From a virus: 33,565 bases of DNA. The DNA is taken from positions 1 through 33,565 of the IMG/VR virus record IMGVR_UViG_3300027963_000192; one strand, given 5' to 3'. How positions within the stretch are numbered: the stretch's first letter is position 1; each line of letters opens with the position of its first letter. The position numbers and the translations under genes were made by a program. This document shows positions 1 to 8,091 of the stretch, in pieces. Below the pieces are notes generated by a model. The model made no database searches. It was given only the letters and a program-made list of their open reading frames with translations, and was not told the DNA's origin.

Positions 1-101
1 TGTTTGCCCATGTCACGTTCAGTAACAGCACTCTCAGCTAGATCTTGGCGCTGTGCCAGATCCGACATCTTTTTGTTTAGGTTGTAGAAAAAATTATCCA
101 T
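1..101 (-). CDS. Unknown small phage protein, N-terminal fragment
   Basis: An ATG at 101..99 opens a frame that runs off the left window edge with no stop, giving 33 visible codons. The peptide starts MDNFFYNLNKKMSDLAQ and continues with a charged, helix-prone stretch ending TERDMGK. A good Shine-Dalgarno (AGAGGA) sits just upstream and overlaps the end of the preceding 202-aa gene, so the two are probably co-transcribed and translated in sequence. The opening resembles small proteins of unknown function I associate with marine T4-like phages; that is memory of the family, not a search. No function can be given. Confidence 0.6.
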   Translation of the reverse strand, partial: MDNFFYNLNKKMSDLAQRQDLAESAVTERDMGK

Positions 102-104
102 GGT

Positions 105-713
105 TTATCCTCTTGGTTTGTTGCCAGTTGCTGGCTTAGGTGGCAACTTGATCTTGCTCATTGGACTTTTGTCTCCCATTGGCAAATCGTTTGTGGTTTT
201 TGCAGGTGGTGTCTTGCCACCAGCCACAGTAAAGTCACTGCGGTAAGCATTTTTGAGCACAGCATGATTGTTGTATTCAGCACTGTAGTCTTTGTACAAG
301 GCTTTTTGTTCCTTGTTTGGTGCAGGAAAATCTGTATCAGTTAGGAGATTTTTGTTTTGAGCTTCTACTTCGCTACGCTCTTGATCCATGCTGTCTTCAT
401 AAGGGGTAGTAAGCATTCTGATTCGGTTGGGATCAAACATCAACAACTGGGCCAGTTGTTTAATCTGTGGCTCAATAGCTGGATAACGGAATTCAACATC
501 CACATGTGTCACACGATCATTGGCAAAGGCAGGAAAGTCTGCTGGATTTGCCTGTACCGGTGTGGTCTTGGGTGCCGAGATCTTGACGATATCGAACTGT
601 TTAAGTTTCTCTTCCAAATCTTTTAAGAAATTTGAAGGAGTGTCACCCACAATCTTGATACGATAATTGTAGGTTCTTTCTGATTCAGCGAGGTATTCTT
701 GAAATTTTTTCAT
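105..713 (-). CDS. Conserved T4-like phage protein of unknown function (202 aa)
   Basis: A 202-aa protein starting MKKFQEYLAE. Residues 15-100 look like a compact alpha/beta domain: a first strand (YNYRIKIVGD), a helix (FLKDLEEKLKQF), a strand (VTHVDVEFRYP) and a second helix (IKQLAQLLMF). The C-terminal half is charged, then rich in Pro, Lys and Gly (KLPPKPATGNKPRG), so probably flexible. There is no signal peptide or membrane segment. The start is supported by AGGGAA upstream and by a late-promoter box at 738..732, so it is expressed with virion genes. It follows the small terminase in the same direction. A prohead-core or assembly role would fit the position, but I see no motif that proves it. 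Confidence 0.75.
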   Translation of the reverse strand: MKKFQEYLAESERTYNYRIKIVGDTPSNFLKDLEEKLKQFDIVKISAPKTTPVQANPADFPAFANDRVTHVDVEFRYPAIEPQIKQLAQLLMFDPNRIRMLTTPYEDSMDQERSEVEAQNKNLLTDTDFPAPNKEQKALYKDYSAEYNNHAVLKNAYRSDFTVAGGKTPPAKTTNDLPMGDKSPMSKIKLPPKPATGNKPRG

Positions 714-731
714 GCTTTTTTCCCTATATGA

Positions 732-738
732 TATTTAT
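732..738 (-). promoter_or_regulatory. T4-type late promoter box (ATAAATA)
   Basis: Minus-strand ATAAATA matches the core of the T4 late consensus TATAAATA. With T4 spacing the transcript would start near 726, leaving a short leader that contains AGGGAA before the ATG at 713. The same geometry recurs before several other structural genes here. Confidence 0.65.
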
Positions 739-1226
739 GAACTTTTGCTTTTTTGATCTCTAGAGCCTATTAGACGTTCCAGCAAATCATTGCGACTCAA
801 GATCTGTCCTTCAGCTGTGGGCAACAGTTCGGTGTCTGGTGCCTGTTGATCCAGTCGAGCTTTTTTCAACTGTAGATCAATCATTTTTAGTTTTTTGTTC
901 AGCTTGGTAGTCTTGGCTGTAAGTGCATGTCCTAACATGGTGCCAGCTACTGCAAACAGTTCAGCGGCAAAACGTGAATCCACATTCATGCCAAGATCAC
1001 TTAGATCTTGATAGCTTTGTTTGGCAAGATCGGCCAGTTCATCCAGCTCACGATCGCTGGTGTCAAGGTCACGCACAGCCGGTAAGGCCAGGTCAATCTT
1101 GTCTATGTTGGTGTCAATAGCTACGATAGCAGCACGTGTTTGTTCTACGGTGAGAACTGGAGCTTCGGATTCTTCGTCTTGTTCAAGTTTGTCAAACTCA
1201 AACAGCTCCTCTAATTTTTTTGTCAT
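735..1226 (-). CDS. gp16: Terminase small subunit, gp16-like
   Basis: A 163-aa, strongly helical, charged protein. In T4-like phages gp16 is the small terminase subunit: it forms a ring, recognises or regulates DNA, and stimulates the large terminase gp17 during head filling. The central region (about residues 55-125) has the family pattern of two long helices, with ELADLAKQSYQDLSDLGMN, then AELFAVAGTMLGHAL and a lysine-rich helix KLNKKLKMIDLQLKKARLD, like the central oligomerisation domain of T4 gp16. The N-terminus is acidic and the C-terminus is a Ser/Lys tail. Length is close to T4 gp16 (164 aa). It starts 3 nt after the gp4 stop, so the two are coupled. The large subunit is not in the window. 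Confidence 0.75.
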   Translation of the reverse strand: MTKKLEELFEFDKLEQDEESEAPVLTVEQTRAAIVAIDTNIDKIDLALPAVRDLDTSDRELDELADLAKQSYQDLSDLGMNVDSRFAAELFAVAGTMLGHALTAKTTKLNKKLKMIDLQLKKARLDQQAPDTELLPTAEGQILSRNDLLERLIGSRDQKSKSS

Positions 1227-1229
1227 ACC

Positions 1230-1673
1230 CTATTTACCGCGTTTTTTGCCACCTTGATGAAATATATCGTCTTCGGTTATGACTCTAAAACGCAGGCCTT
1301 GTGCCTTGGCCCACTTGGTTGCGGCATCCCATTTGCAGTAGTTCACAGCTACGATAGCCCGATCACGGTCGTTCATTTTGCTTTCAATTAGGCTTTGTTT
1401 CTTGGGCTTGATTTCTATCAGTTCAGCAACGGTAGTATTGTTTGGACCGCGGTAAGTGACCAGGAAGTCTGGCACATAGTTGGTCATCTTGCCAGTTAAG
1501 GGATGTTTATAAGGAATCCTGATGCTTTCGCTAGCCCACTGTAGCACATTGGTGTTGCTGTCCAGGAACATCATGAAAGTCATTTCCCACCCAGATCTAT
1601 ATTTTATATTACCGTTGCCCACATACTTCTGTGGATTTTGTGGAATGTATATACCTTGTCTAAAGTTAGCCAT
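1230..1673 (-). CDS. gp4: Head completion protein gp4 (TnsA-like nuclease fold)
   Basis: A 147-aa protein matching T4 gp4, which finishes filled heads before neck attachment and has a PD-(D/E)xK/TnsA-type nuclease fold. Visible features are an N-terminal GNIKYRSGWEMTFMMFLD segment with the conserved Trp-Glu, the strand VPDFLVTYRG carrying the catalytic-type Asp, and ELIEIKPKKQ supplying the E-x-K pair, spaced as in the family. The C-terminal part (KWAKAQGLRFRVITEDDIF) is also typical, followed by a basic tail. The start has AGGG upstream and lies 8 nt after the preceding stop. Family length is about 150 aa, so it appears intact. Confidence 0.88.
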   Translation of the reverse strand: MANFRQGIYIPQNPQKYVGNGNIKYRSGWEMTFMMFLDSNTNVLQWASESIRIPYKHPLTGKMTNYVPDFLVTYRGPNNTTVAELIEIKPKKQSLIESKMNDRDRAIVAVNYCKWDAATKWAKAQGLRFRVITEDDIFHQGGKKRGK

Positions 1674-1681
1674 AGCAGACC

Positions 1682-2041
1682 CTAGATACGAATGTTGTGT
1701 GCCACGTAAAAGTTTGGCTGTGTGGCAACATTTATTCCCAGCAAGGTACTGTTGCTTCTAGTAGCGTTGATGTAGTAGGACAAAGATGCTGTTAAATCTG
1801 GACCTGTCTGTCCTTGTATCTGTTGTAATAATGTTAGAACTGGAGTACCACTAAGTTCAGCTACTCTAAACAAGGTAACAGCAAAATTGCCGGCTGCTTC
1901 GCCTGTGCCAAACACACTTTGAAAATAGCTGAGAACCGCATCATAGGCATCTACTGGCACATTAACTTCGTAGCCATAGAATCTATCAAATATTTTTACT
2001 GAAAGATCAGTTTTGGGATCAGAGTAATTTACGGTGCCCAC
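1682..2041 (-). CDS. Unknown small virion-module protein (119 aa), GTG start
   Basis: A 119-aa protein translated from GTG (MGTVNYSDPKTDLSVKIFD), with AGGAT upstream and only 8 nt after the previous stop. It is soluble-looking, with no signal or membrane segment. The middle (YDAVLSYFQSVFG, then FAVTLFRVAELSG and PVLTLLQQIQG) reads as three helices, and the C-terminus is more strand-like. It sits between a tube-like protein and gp4 in a tight same-strand run, so it is most likely a late structural or assembly protein. In T4, gp53 (baseplate wedge) neighbours gp4, but this protein is shorter and I see no convincing match. Function unknown. Confidence 0.75.
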   Translation of the reverse strand: MGTVNYSDPKTDLSVKIFDRFYGYEVNVPVDAYDAVLSYFQSVFGTGEAAGNFAVTLFRVAELSGTPVLTLLQQIQGQTGPDLTASLSYYINATRSNSTLLGINVATQPNFYVAHNIRI

Positions 2042-2049
2042 GGATTATC

Positions 2050-3252
2050 CTATCTAAGTCCTAGCTGAGTTCTAATGGTTGGTATACCAACAGTAGAAAC
2101 TTTTGGTGCATTTGGAAAAAACTGTGAATTGCCAGAGTTTATTGCCTGTCTCACACTACCCGGCAATCCTTGTTGTAGTACGCTCTTGGCGCCGGCTTGA
2201 ACTTCGGCTTTTGCAATCTGTCCAAGATTTGAATTTTTAAATGTGTTATAGGCTGTGCCAGCTGTTTGTACCGCACCTAACACATTTTGTAAACCACCAC
2301 GACCACTTGCCAATGCTTGTAAATCTTCCACACCACCTGCAACTGCATCAATGAGTCCACCTTGGCCAAAAACCGAGTTGGTTCCGCCTGGCCTTGACAA
2401 CCCACTCTTGGTTGTATCGTAATGAGCTGGATCAGCAAATCCTGGTACACTGGTACTGGATTGAGCCCCACCAATTGCACCACTCATATATTTGACAGTT
2501 TCATAAACCACGGTCAGGGTATGACTCATGGTTCCGTTACCTTGGCTGTAATCGTACTGATCACTTTTCCAATCAGTAATGATTGGGTTGATCAAGGTGT
2601 AGCTGGCATAGCGTTTTTGTGCTAGACCGTAAATGGTTATGTCATTGAAGAATCTAGGTTTACCCTTGTTGTCTCCTGTGGCTGTTCCTGGGCTACTATC
2701 TGCGTAGCCTTCGCCAATGTATCCCCAGTCGGTGTTTTGTCTACCACTATAGGTATCGGAGGTGTTGTATCCAAACCCGTTTTGCATGACAGCATTTTTA
2801 CCAGATGTTCCTGCTTGAGCTGGCACATTGTTATAACCGTAACTACTGTCTTTGTAATAATAGGTATAGTAGTTGTACCAGAGATTTCGTATAAGATCAC
2901 TTTGATCATCGTGCAAAGTGATAGTGACTGGTTGATAATTGATCTTGGTCTGGACGATTCTTTTACGATTGTATTGATTAAGTGTGTCGTGGGTAATCTG
3001 ATAGCTGGGCAGGTCTGTAGTCTTGACCATGAGCCCTATGCTGGCAAGATCGTTATTTTGGAATGCTCCGGCCAGTGCTGGAATCTGTCCTATGTTCACA
3101 TTGAAAAAACAATGGAATAAGAACTTGGTTCTAGGAGTAAGTTCGTAGTTGTTGCTTCTGAAGGTCTTACTAGCGTGGGTATAATCTCGTAGCCCGTTGA
3201 CTCCAAAAAAACCCTGAAGTATATTCTCGCCAAACGAGGCTAAGTTAGTCAT
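2050..3252 (-). CDS. Tail tube-like / baseplate tube-initiator protein (gp54-like?)
   Basis: A 400-aa protein. The first 150 residues read like a tail-tube fold relative: ELTPRTKFLFHCFFNVN is followed by IGLMVKTTDLPSYQITHDTL and then VTITLHDDQSDLIRNLWYNY, the pattern seen in tube and tube-initiator proteins of T4-like phages. Later segments (DITIYGLAQKRYASYTLINP, GTMSHTLTVVYETVKYM) continue this beta-rich pattern. The last 130 residues are Gly/Ala/Gln-rich and less ordered. It directly follows the tube gene gp19 with a 12-nt gap. In T4 the tube initiator gp54 and cap gp48 share the tube fold, and a gp54-type baseplate role is my best guess. The family is fairly sure, the exact gp number is not. 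Confidence 0.7.
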   Translation of the reverse strand: MTNLASFGENILQGFFGVNGLRDYTHASKTFRSNNYELTPRTKFLFHCFFNVNIGQIPALAGAFQNNDLASIGLMVKTTDLPSYQITHDTLNQYNRKRIVQTKINYQPVTITLHDDQSDLIRNLWYNYYTYYYKDSSYGYNNVPAQAGTSGKNAVMQNGFGYNTSDTYSGRQNTDWGYIGEGYADSSPGTATGDNKGKPRFFNDITIYGLAQKRYASYTLINPIITDWKSDQYDYSQGNGTMSHTLTVVYETVKYMSGAIGGAQSSTSVPGFADPAHYDTTKSGLSRPGGTNSVFGQGGLIDAVAGGVEDLQALASGRGGLQNVLGAVQTAGTAYNTFKNSNLGQIAKAEVQAGAKSVLQQGLPGSVRQAINSGNSQFFPNAPKVSTVGIPTIRTQLGLR

Positions 3253-3264
3253 ACTGTTCCAGTA

Positions 3265-3906
3265 TTATTGTGCTATACCAACACCAGTAGCTACATCACC
3301 AAGGCTTCTACCAACTGCAATACCAACACCACCACCGCCACCACCGGCTGGGTTTTGTAGGGCATTATCAAATCTAATGGTCAACGCAATTTGCATAGCT
3401 GCATTTTCACCATAGTTAGCATCACCATAGTTGACACCTTGTAGGTAGCAACCATAAATTTCCCAAGTTTCAAGTGCAACTGGAGTATTAGCACCGTTGC
3501 CACCATCAAGTACTTCAAATACAGTAGTAAACTTGTAATCAATACCAGCACTTGCTGAACTCATTTCAGCAAAGTCCAATTGTTTCTGTAATTGCTCACC
3601 AACCAACTTGCTTACATTGCCAGCAGCATCATCACGTAGATTACATGTGACATCAGCCCAGGTATATTTTCCAGCCAGTTTGATCATGCTGTTGTAGATA
3701 GGAAGATCAATGTTATCAAAGGTCACATTTGGCCGAGCAAAATCCACAACCTGTTTGGTTAATTCAGTTACTGGACTTGATACTCCAAAATTCTGAAAGC
3801 TCACTCTAAAGCGATACTTCAGTTTGGGCATTAACAAGCCTTGATTGCTGTTACTCTGATCGCTTGCCAGCGGCACGGTCATTTTTGTTAGCGATGATGT
3901 AGCCAT
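3265..3906 (-). CDS. gp19: Tail tube protein gp19
   Basis: A 213-aa protein immediately downstream of the sheath gene, where T4-like phages carry gp19, the monomer that stacks into the rigid inner tail tube. Visible family features are PKLKYRFRVSFQNFGV near residue 28, FARPNVTFDNIDLPIYN near 70, KYTWADVTCNLRDDAAGNV near 90, and LETWEIYGCYLQGVNYGDAN near 155, followed by a strand of the type IALTIRFDNA. These are the tube-fold strands that face subunit neighbours. The C-terminal 30 residues hold a run of six glycines, an unusual tail compared with T4 gp19 (163 aa), making it about 50 residues longer. A late-promoter box lies at 3939..3933. Confidence 0.88.
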   Translation of the reverse strand: MATSSLTKMTVPLASDQSNSNQGLLMPKLKYRFRVSFQNFGVSSPVTELTKQVVDFARPNVTFDNIDLPIYNSMIKLAGKYTWADVTCNLRDDAAGNVSKLVGEQLQKQLDFAEMSSASAGIDYKFTTVFEVLDGGNGANTPVALETWEIYGCYLQGVNYGDANYGENAAMQIALTIRFDNALQNPAGGGGGGVGIAVGRSLGDVATGVGIAQ

Positions 3907-3932
3907 TTTCGTTTAATCTCCTATTGTACTTT

Positions 3933-3939
3933 TATTTAT
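3933..3939 (-). promoter_or_regulatory. T4-type late promoter box (ATAAATA)
   Basis: Minus-strand ATAAATA with a predicted start near 3927 and a leader of about 21 nt to the gp19 ATG at 3906. It gives the tube gene its own late transcript in addition to readthrough from the sheath gene. Confidence 0.65.
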
Positions 3940-3950
3940 GGCAATGAGCC

Positions 3951-3976
3951 GGGACAAAATTTTAGTCATTTTGCCC
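3951..3976 (-). terminator. Possible hairpin between sheath and tube genes
   Basis: The arms CAAAAT (3955-3960) and ATTTTG (3968-3973) pair around a 7-nt loop and are extended by GGG (3951-3953) and CCC (3974-3976), with one bulged A. It lies just after the sheath stop and before the tube promoter. There is no clear U tract on the minus strand, so a weak terminator or an mRNA processing/stability hairpin are both possible. Confidence 0.4.
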
Positions 3977-3983
3977 CTGTTCA

Positions 3984-6900
3984 TTATACTGTTGCGCCAA
4001 TGGTTCCTGTGTTTTGAATACGTACTGGTATGTATATAAACTCAACAGCTTTAACTGGCTCAATTGCAATGTCAACCCATAATTCGTTAGCGTCGATTCT
4101 AGCCGGTGTGTTATTTGAAAGATCACATACAACCAAGTAATCATAGATACCACGTTTAGCCACTAAGTCAATCATCAAGTTAGTGATACTGTTGGTAATC
4201 TGATTGCGTGTGATTGTATCGTTTGGTTCAAACAAATATGTTTTACCAATTGCAGCCAATCTAGCACGTAAGAACGCTACTAAGCGAGCTACGTTGATAC
4301 GATCAAGTGCAGTAGTTGTACCTTGTAAGGTATGGTTACCAAAGTTAGTAATACCAACACCTGGAATAAAGGTAATTGGATTGACATCGTTCTGATACAA
4401 TACATCACGTAGGCCTTGATTTACCCCTAACGGAACAAATTCACCAGTCTGTGCATTTAGATAACCAATCTGTGTGGCGTTGTCAATTACACCGCGGCGT
4501 GTGCCGGCCGGTGCCAACCATGGATACGCCACTTCGTCACTGCGTATAATTGTACGCAACATCATGTGGCTTGGTGCTGTTACTACCAGGTTACCACTAA
4601 GGTCGTTAGTAGTACAGCTTGGATAGAATGCAGCCGCATAAGCATCACCAGCATTTAAATTACCGTCAGCTGTGATTACACCTAGACCGTTGTTGTTGGT
4701 TGCCCAAGTTACAATTTCTTCTGGTGTCAATCGTAGCGGAGTATCAACTACTACAAAAGCAGTTTCTCCACGATCAGCATTGAGTAAAGCCAAGTTAGGT
4801 GCCAACTCAGGATACTGTGGGCAGGCAATCAAATTAAACTGATTCTGTTCTTCTCTGATTGTGGTGTTGCTATCAATACCGCTTCGTAATGCCTGATTAA
4901 TAATGGCTCTCTGTGCTTGACGACCCATAAATGGGCTACCGTCAGCTCTGTTACCACTGGCAGTTAACCAGGTGTTGGTAACAGTGATTGGTGTCCAATA
5001 TGCATTGGTTCCAGGAGTTTGATTTGTATTAGCTGTCAAACAGATGTACTCTATACTGCTATTAGTCACTAAAGCACCAACGCTGTAGGCAGTGCTGCTT
5101 AACCATTGGTACGCTGGATAGTCGGTAGTGTTGAAATAGTTGCTTTGGAATGTCTTGACATTGAATCCGCTACGACGAGTGTTCCATAACAAAATACCTT
5201 CTGGATATAGGCTTGGACTCGGTGCGTCTGGATCCAAGTAGTCACTGACTAACAGGCTAGTGATAGTTGGCAACGGATCACTTACAGGATCTGTAGTTCC
5301 GTTTGGTGCCCATCTGGCATCAGCAAACAATACACCACTTTGTGTGGTTTGATTGCTGTTGTCAATCTGTACCCATTGATCAGTTCCATCAACATTTTCC
5401 CAACGATTAATTACCGGATATAATTCAAGATTGCTTGTGTCAATCCACAAATCACCGTAGACCAAAGGACTTAGTGCTGTGTTGTTCTGTGTAGTTGGTG
5501 CACTAGCGGCAATGATTGGACCACTGGCATTGGTGTCAGTAAGGTTGTAACCACGGATATCGTTGTCCACATTTTGATAACCTTGCCATCTGCCACCATC
5601 CTGGATCATGATATCCACTTGTGTCGGGTCGCTGTAGTACCAGTAAGTACCAGTATCAGGATTTTGATCTGGAGCGGTTGAGCTGGTTGTATAGCTAAAT
5701 GTTGGGTAACTTACCCAGTTACTGAGAACTAATGTGTCAGTGTCAGTTACATTCAATGCAGTCAAGCCTCGGATATTTTGACCAGTAGTAAAACCAGCAG
5801 TAGCTACAGCAGTACCTGTTAAATCAGTAAGTTGGATGTCACCGCCTTGACTGTGTGTAAACACAATATAACCACTACTGTCAACTGTGGCACTCACATA
5901 AGGAATATCTGCAGCACTAACTGCGGCAATAAAGTCTGATACAGTAGTACCAGTTAACTCTGCTGTGGCTGTATTAAGTGTGGCACTACCAGCTTCGGTA
6001 GCACTGATTGTAAAAGTATCACCACTGCTAAACACTGTACTAGCAGAAGTAATATAAGAAGTCACGTTAGTGGCACCTAAAATATAGCGTTCCCAGATCA
6101 TGAATGCGCCAGTGCCGTCGCCGTATGGGTCAACTTGAGCATAGGTTGCGCCAACAGGAATAGTAGCGCCACCACCAGCTGGATCTAGTGCATATAAAGC
6201 TGCAGCATCTGTGGCGTATACTGGACAATTTTGTTGTATAAATGTACCCAGAGTTGAATTGTATTTCTTGACTACCAAATTGGTACCTAAGTTTACATTG
6301 TTTGTTTTTTGCCATACAGAACCAGTTGGGTATGGAATTGTACTTGAACTGTTCCAGCGTGGATTTTGATAGCTTGGACTTGCTTGATATTCTGGAGTTG
6401 CATACGCACCTGCTGTGATACCTAGAGTAGCCAATGGAGTACCGGTGCCGTTTTTAACGCTGACACTGCCAAACCATTTAATGTTACCAACACTTGTTGG
6501 TACTGTAGATGCAGATACAAAACTGACTGTGGTGTTGCTTGCGGCAACTACATCAAATGTACCATCGTATGTACCACTAGTGGTACCAGCAATGGTAATG
6601 GTACTACCAACAGGATAAGGATTAGGTACAGTGTTTCCTGCATTGGTAAATGTTAAAGTGGCAATACCTGTTGATACATTTGCAGTACTACCTGTAATAT
6701 TACCTGCGTAGCCAGTTGATAGGCTATCAGCATAGATAAACAATGCACCACCAATTGCAGCAGAATAAACACCGGCTATGTTGGCTGTGTTGATTGCTGC
6801 GGATAAACCAGCTGGAGTATTATTAGTTGATACTGGAACTGTAACTGTGCTAGTATTATTGATAATAATTGTGTTGTTGGCAACCAATGATGCGGGTGCT

Positions 6901-7649
6901 AGTGTGCCACTAACTGTAGGCCATGCTGTTTTCCAATCATCACTACCAACTGCTACCCAAGTGTTATATAACTCACCTAATGTGGTTGAGCTAGTTTGTG
7001 TAGTGGTTGGACCACCACGCTTGTAGTATTCAGGATTTTGTAGTGCGCCTGCAACATCAGCACTTTGAACTCCACCACCGACCACTGTGTAGTCACCAAT
7101 ACTGCCATAACTTTGTAGCGGTATTGATTCGCCAGTTACCAAATTAGCTGTGCTAGTAATAACACTAGGAATTTTGTTGCTGAATGCACCAGTGGTCAAA
7201 TTCCACTCAAAAATTCCCCATGAACTATTAACTGAATCTAACCAGTATGTGTTGTTGTTTGGAGCACCCAACGGTCTAGTTAAACTAGCAGTAAGAGCAG
7301 CCAGGTCAATATCAACACGCTGTATATAACATTGGTTGGTAATACCCAATGCGCTATAAGCGGCCAATAAACCATATTCATTCAGCTCGTATCCGTTGAT
7401 CGGAGTACCAGCTGTGGTATTGTAAAAGAACGGAACACCAAAGGTGTTGAGCAAGTCTCTTTGACTTGTCATTAAATAAGTTTTGTTTGCATTAACAGCC
7501 AGTGTGCCCGAAGCTACACCAACTCCAGCGCCAGAAACTTTGTTCTGAGCTGTTGCCAACAAAATAAACGGTACCGAATTGGTAGCGCCTGGGATATAAT
7601 TGCTTTGATCAATTATAGTAACTTGTACACCGGGGGATATTAGAGCCAT
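3984..7649 (-). CDS. gp18: Tail sheath protein gp18, very large form (1221 aa)
   Basis: Contractile tail sheath subunit. The N-terminus MALISPGVQVTIIDQSNYIP and the C-terminal 270 residues are classical: WLAPAGTRRGVIDNATQIGY, then YQNDVNPITFIPGVGITNFG, then ALDRINVARLVAFLRARL, and a final strand set ending IYIPVRIQNTG. I choose the ATG at 7649, not the in-frame one at 7745, because of the conserved MALISPG start, AAGGA upstream and a late promoter at 7682..7676. T4 gp18 is 659 aa; here about 550 extra residues sit in the middle. They include two similar modules (about residues 255-310 and 540-605), a module with GDLWIDTSNLELYP (about 730-780) and a carbohydrate-binding-like segment (about 846-888). 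These insertions should be exposed on the sheath surface. Confidence 0.92.
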   Translation of the reverse strand: MALISPGVQVTIIDQSNYIPGATNSVPFILLATAQNKVSGAGVGVASGTLAVNANKTYLMTSQRDLLNTFGVPFFYNTTAGTPINGYELNEYGLLAAYSALGITNQCYIQRVDIDLAALTASLTRPLGAPNNNTYWLDSVNSSWGIFEWNLTTGAFSNKIPSVITSTANLVTGESIPLQSYGSIGDYTVVGGGVQSADVAGALQNPEYYKRGGPTTTQTSSTTLGELYNTWVAVGSDDWKTAWPTVSGTLAPASLVANNTIIINNTSTVTVPVSTNNTPAGLSAAINTANIAGVYSAAIGGALFIYADSLSTGYAGNITGSTANVSTGIATLTFTNAGNTVPNPYPVGSTITIAGTTSGTYDGTFDVVAASNTTVSFVSASTVPTSVGNIKWFGSVSVKNGTGTPLATLGITAGAYATPEYQASPSYQNPRWNSSSTIPYPTGSVWQKTNNVNLGTNLVVKKYNSTLGTFIQQNCPVYATDAAALYALDPAGGGATIPVGATYAQVDPYGDGTGAFMIWERYILGATNVTSYITSASTVFSSGDTFTISATEAGSATLNTATAELTGTTVSDFIAAVSAADIPYVSATVDSSGYIVFTHSQGGDIQLTDLTGTAVATAGFTTGQNIRGLTALNVTDTDTLVLSNWVSYPTFSYTTSSTAPDQNPDTGTYWYYSDPTQVDIMIQDGGRWQGYQNVDNDIRGYNLTDTNASGPIIAASAPTTQNNTALSPLVYGDLWIDTSNLELYPVINRWENVDGTDQWVQIDNSNQTTQSGVLFADARWAPNGTTDPVSDPLPTITSLLVSDYLDPDAPSPSLYPEGILLWNTRRSGFNVKTFQSNYFNTTDYPAYQWLSSTAYSVGALVTNSSIEYICLTANTNQTPGTNAYWTPITVTNTWLTASGNRADGSPFMGRQAQRAIINQALRSGIDSNTTIREEQNQFNLIACPQYPELAPNLALLNADRGETAFVVVDTPLRLTPEEIVTWATNNNGLGVITADGNLNAGDAYAAAFYPSCTTNDLSGNLVVTAPSHMMLRTIIRSDEVAYPWLAPAGTRRGVIDNATQIGYLNAQTGEFVPLGVNQGLRDVLYQNDVNPITFIPGVGITNFGNHTLQGTTTALDRINVARLVAFLRARLAAIGKTYLFEPNDTITRNQITNSITNLMIDLVAKRGIYDYLVVCDLSNNTPARIDANELWVDIAIEPVKAVEFIYIPVRIQNTGTIGATV

Positions 7650-7675
7650 ATCAAAATCCTTTTTTCTAGTATAGA

Positions 7676-7682
7676 TATTTAT
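7676..7682 (-). promoter_or_regulatory. T4-type late promoter box (ATAAATA)
   Basis: Minus-strand ATAAATA; predicted start near 7670, giving a leader of about 21 nt with AAGGA before the sheath ATG at 7649. It argues against the longer upstream start at 7745, which would precede this box. Confidence 0.68.
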
Positions 7683-7733
7683 GGCCAATGTCAAAAAGAA
7701 CGTCTGTTGCCTGCCCTTTGGAAAGGTTTGATG

Positions 7734-7739
7734 TAAATA
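7734..7739 (+). promoter_or_regulatory. TAAATA box close to the start of the zinc-binding gene
   Basis: Plus-strand GTAAATA ending 4 nt before the ATG at 7744. If it is a late promoter with T4 geometry, transcription would start at or next to the ATG, giving a leaderless mRNA. No Shine-Dalgarno is visible. AT-rich chance occurrence is possible. Confidence 0.35.
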
Positions 7740-7743
7740 CAAC

Positions 7744-8091
7744 ATGAAAAGACCGTTATGTTTGGTGTGTAAACAGAGATTTTGTGCTATAAATTACTAT
7801 CGTGATGAACAGGCGCACTATCGCAGTAGGTGCGAACACTGTATCAAGAAAAATCAACGGATTAAACCGCCAATAGCTCGATGGCAAACTGCAGGCTACA
7901 AGAAAAAACCCATGTGTGATAGATGTGGGTTCAAGTCTAAATATGCCGCACAGTTATTGGTGTATCATGTGGATGGCGACATGAACAATGTTGCTGTTCG
8001 TAACTTAAAAACTGTGTGTCAGAATTGCGTTATTGAAGTTGCCAAATCTACTCTGCCTTGGCGCCAGGGAGATCTTGAACCAGACCTGTGA
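7744..8091 (+). CDS. Small zinc-binding, HNH-like phage protein (115 aa)
   Basis: A 115-aa basic protein with four Cys pairs or near-pairs: CLVC (6-9), CEHC (about 30-33), CDRC (about 58-61) and CQNC (about 92-95), so two zinc knuckle-type sites are likely. The second half, VYHVDGDMNN followed by NLKTVCQNC, has the layout of an HNH nuclease core (H-x-D-G, N, N-L-x-x-x-C-x-x-C), although the canonical double His is reduced to one. It could be a DNA-binding protein or a degenerate nuclease. I recall similar short proteins in T4-like cyanophages, without known function. It is divergent from the sheath gene and its last 44 bases overlap the 3' end of the opposing dNMP kinase gene. Confidence 0.8.
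   Translation: MKRPLCLVCKQRFCAINYYRDEQAHYRSRCEHCIKKNQRIKPPIARWQTAGYKKKPMCDRCGFKSKYAAQLLVYHVDGDMNNVAVRNLKTVCQNCVIEVAKSTLPWRQGDLEPDL

Noticed and set aside
1231-1237. GTAAATA box at the gp4/gp16 junction
   Set aside because: It overlaps the gp4 stop and would start transcription inside the gp16 ATG; kept only as a note in the leaderless finding.
7650-7745. N-terminal extension of the sheath frame
   Set aside because: The ATG at 7649 has the conserved MALISPG start, a ribosome site and a late promoter between it and the upstream ATG.
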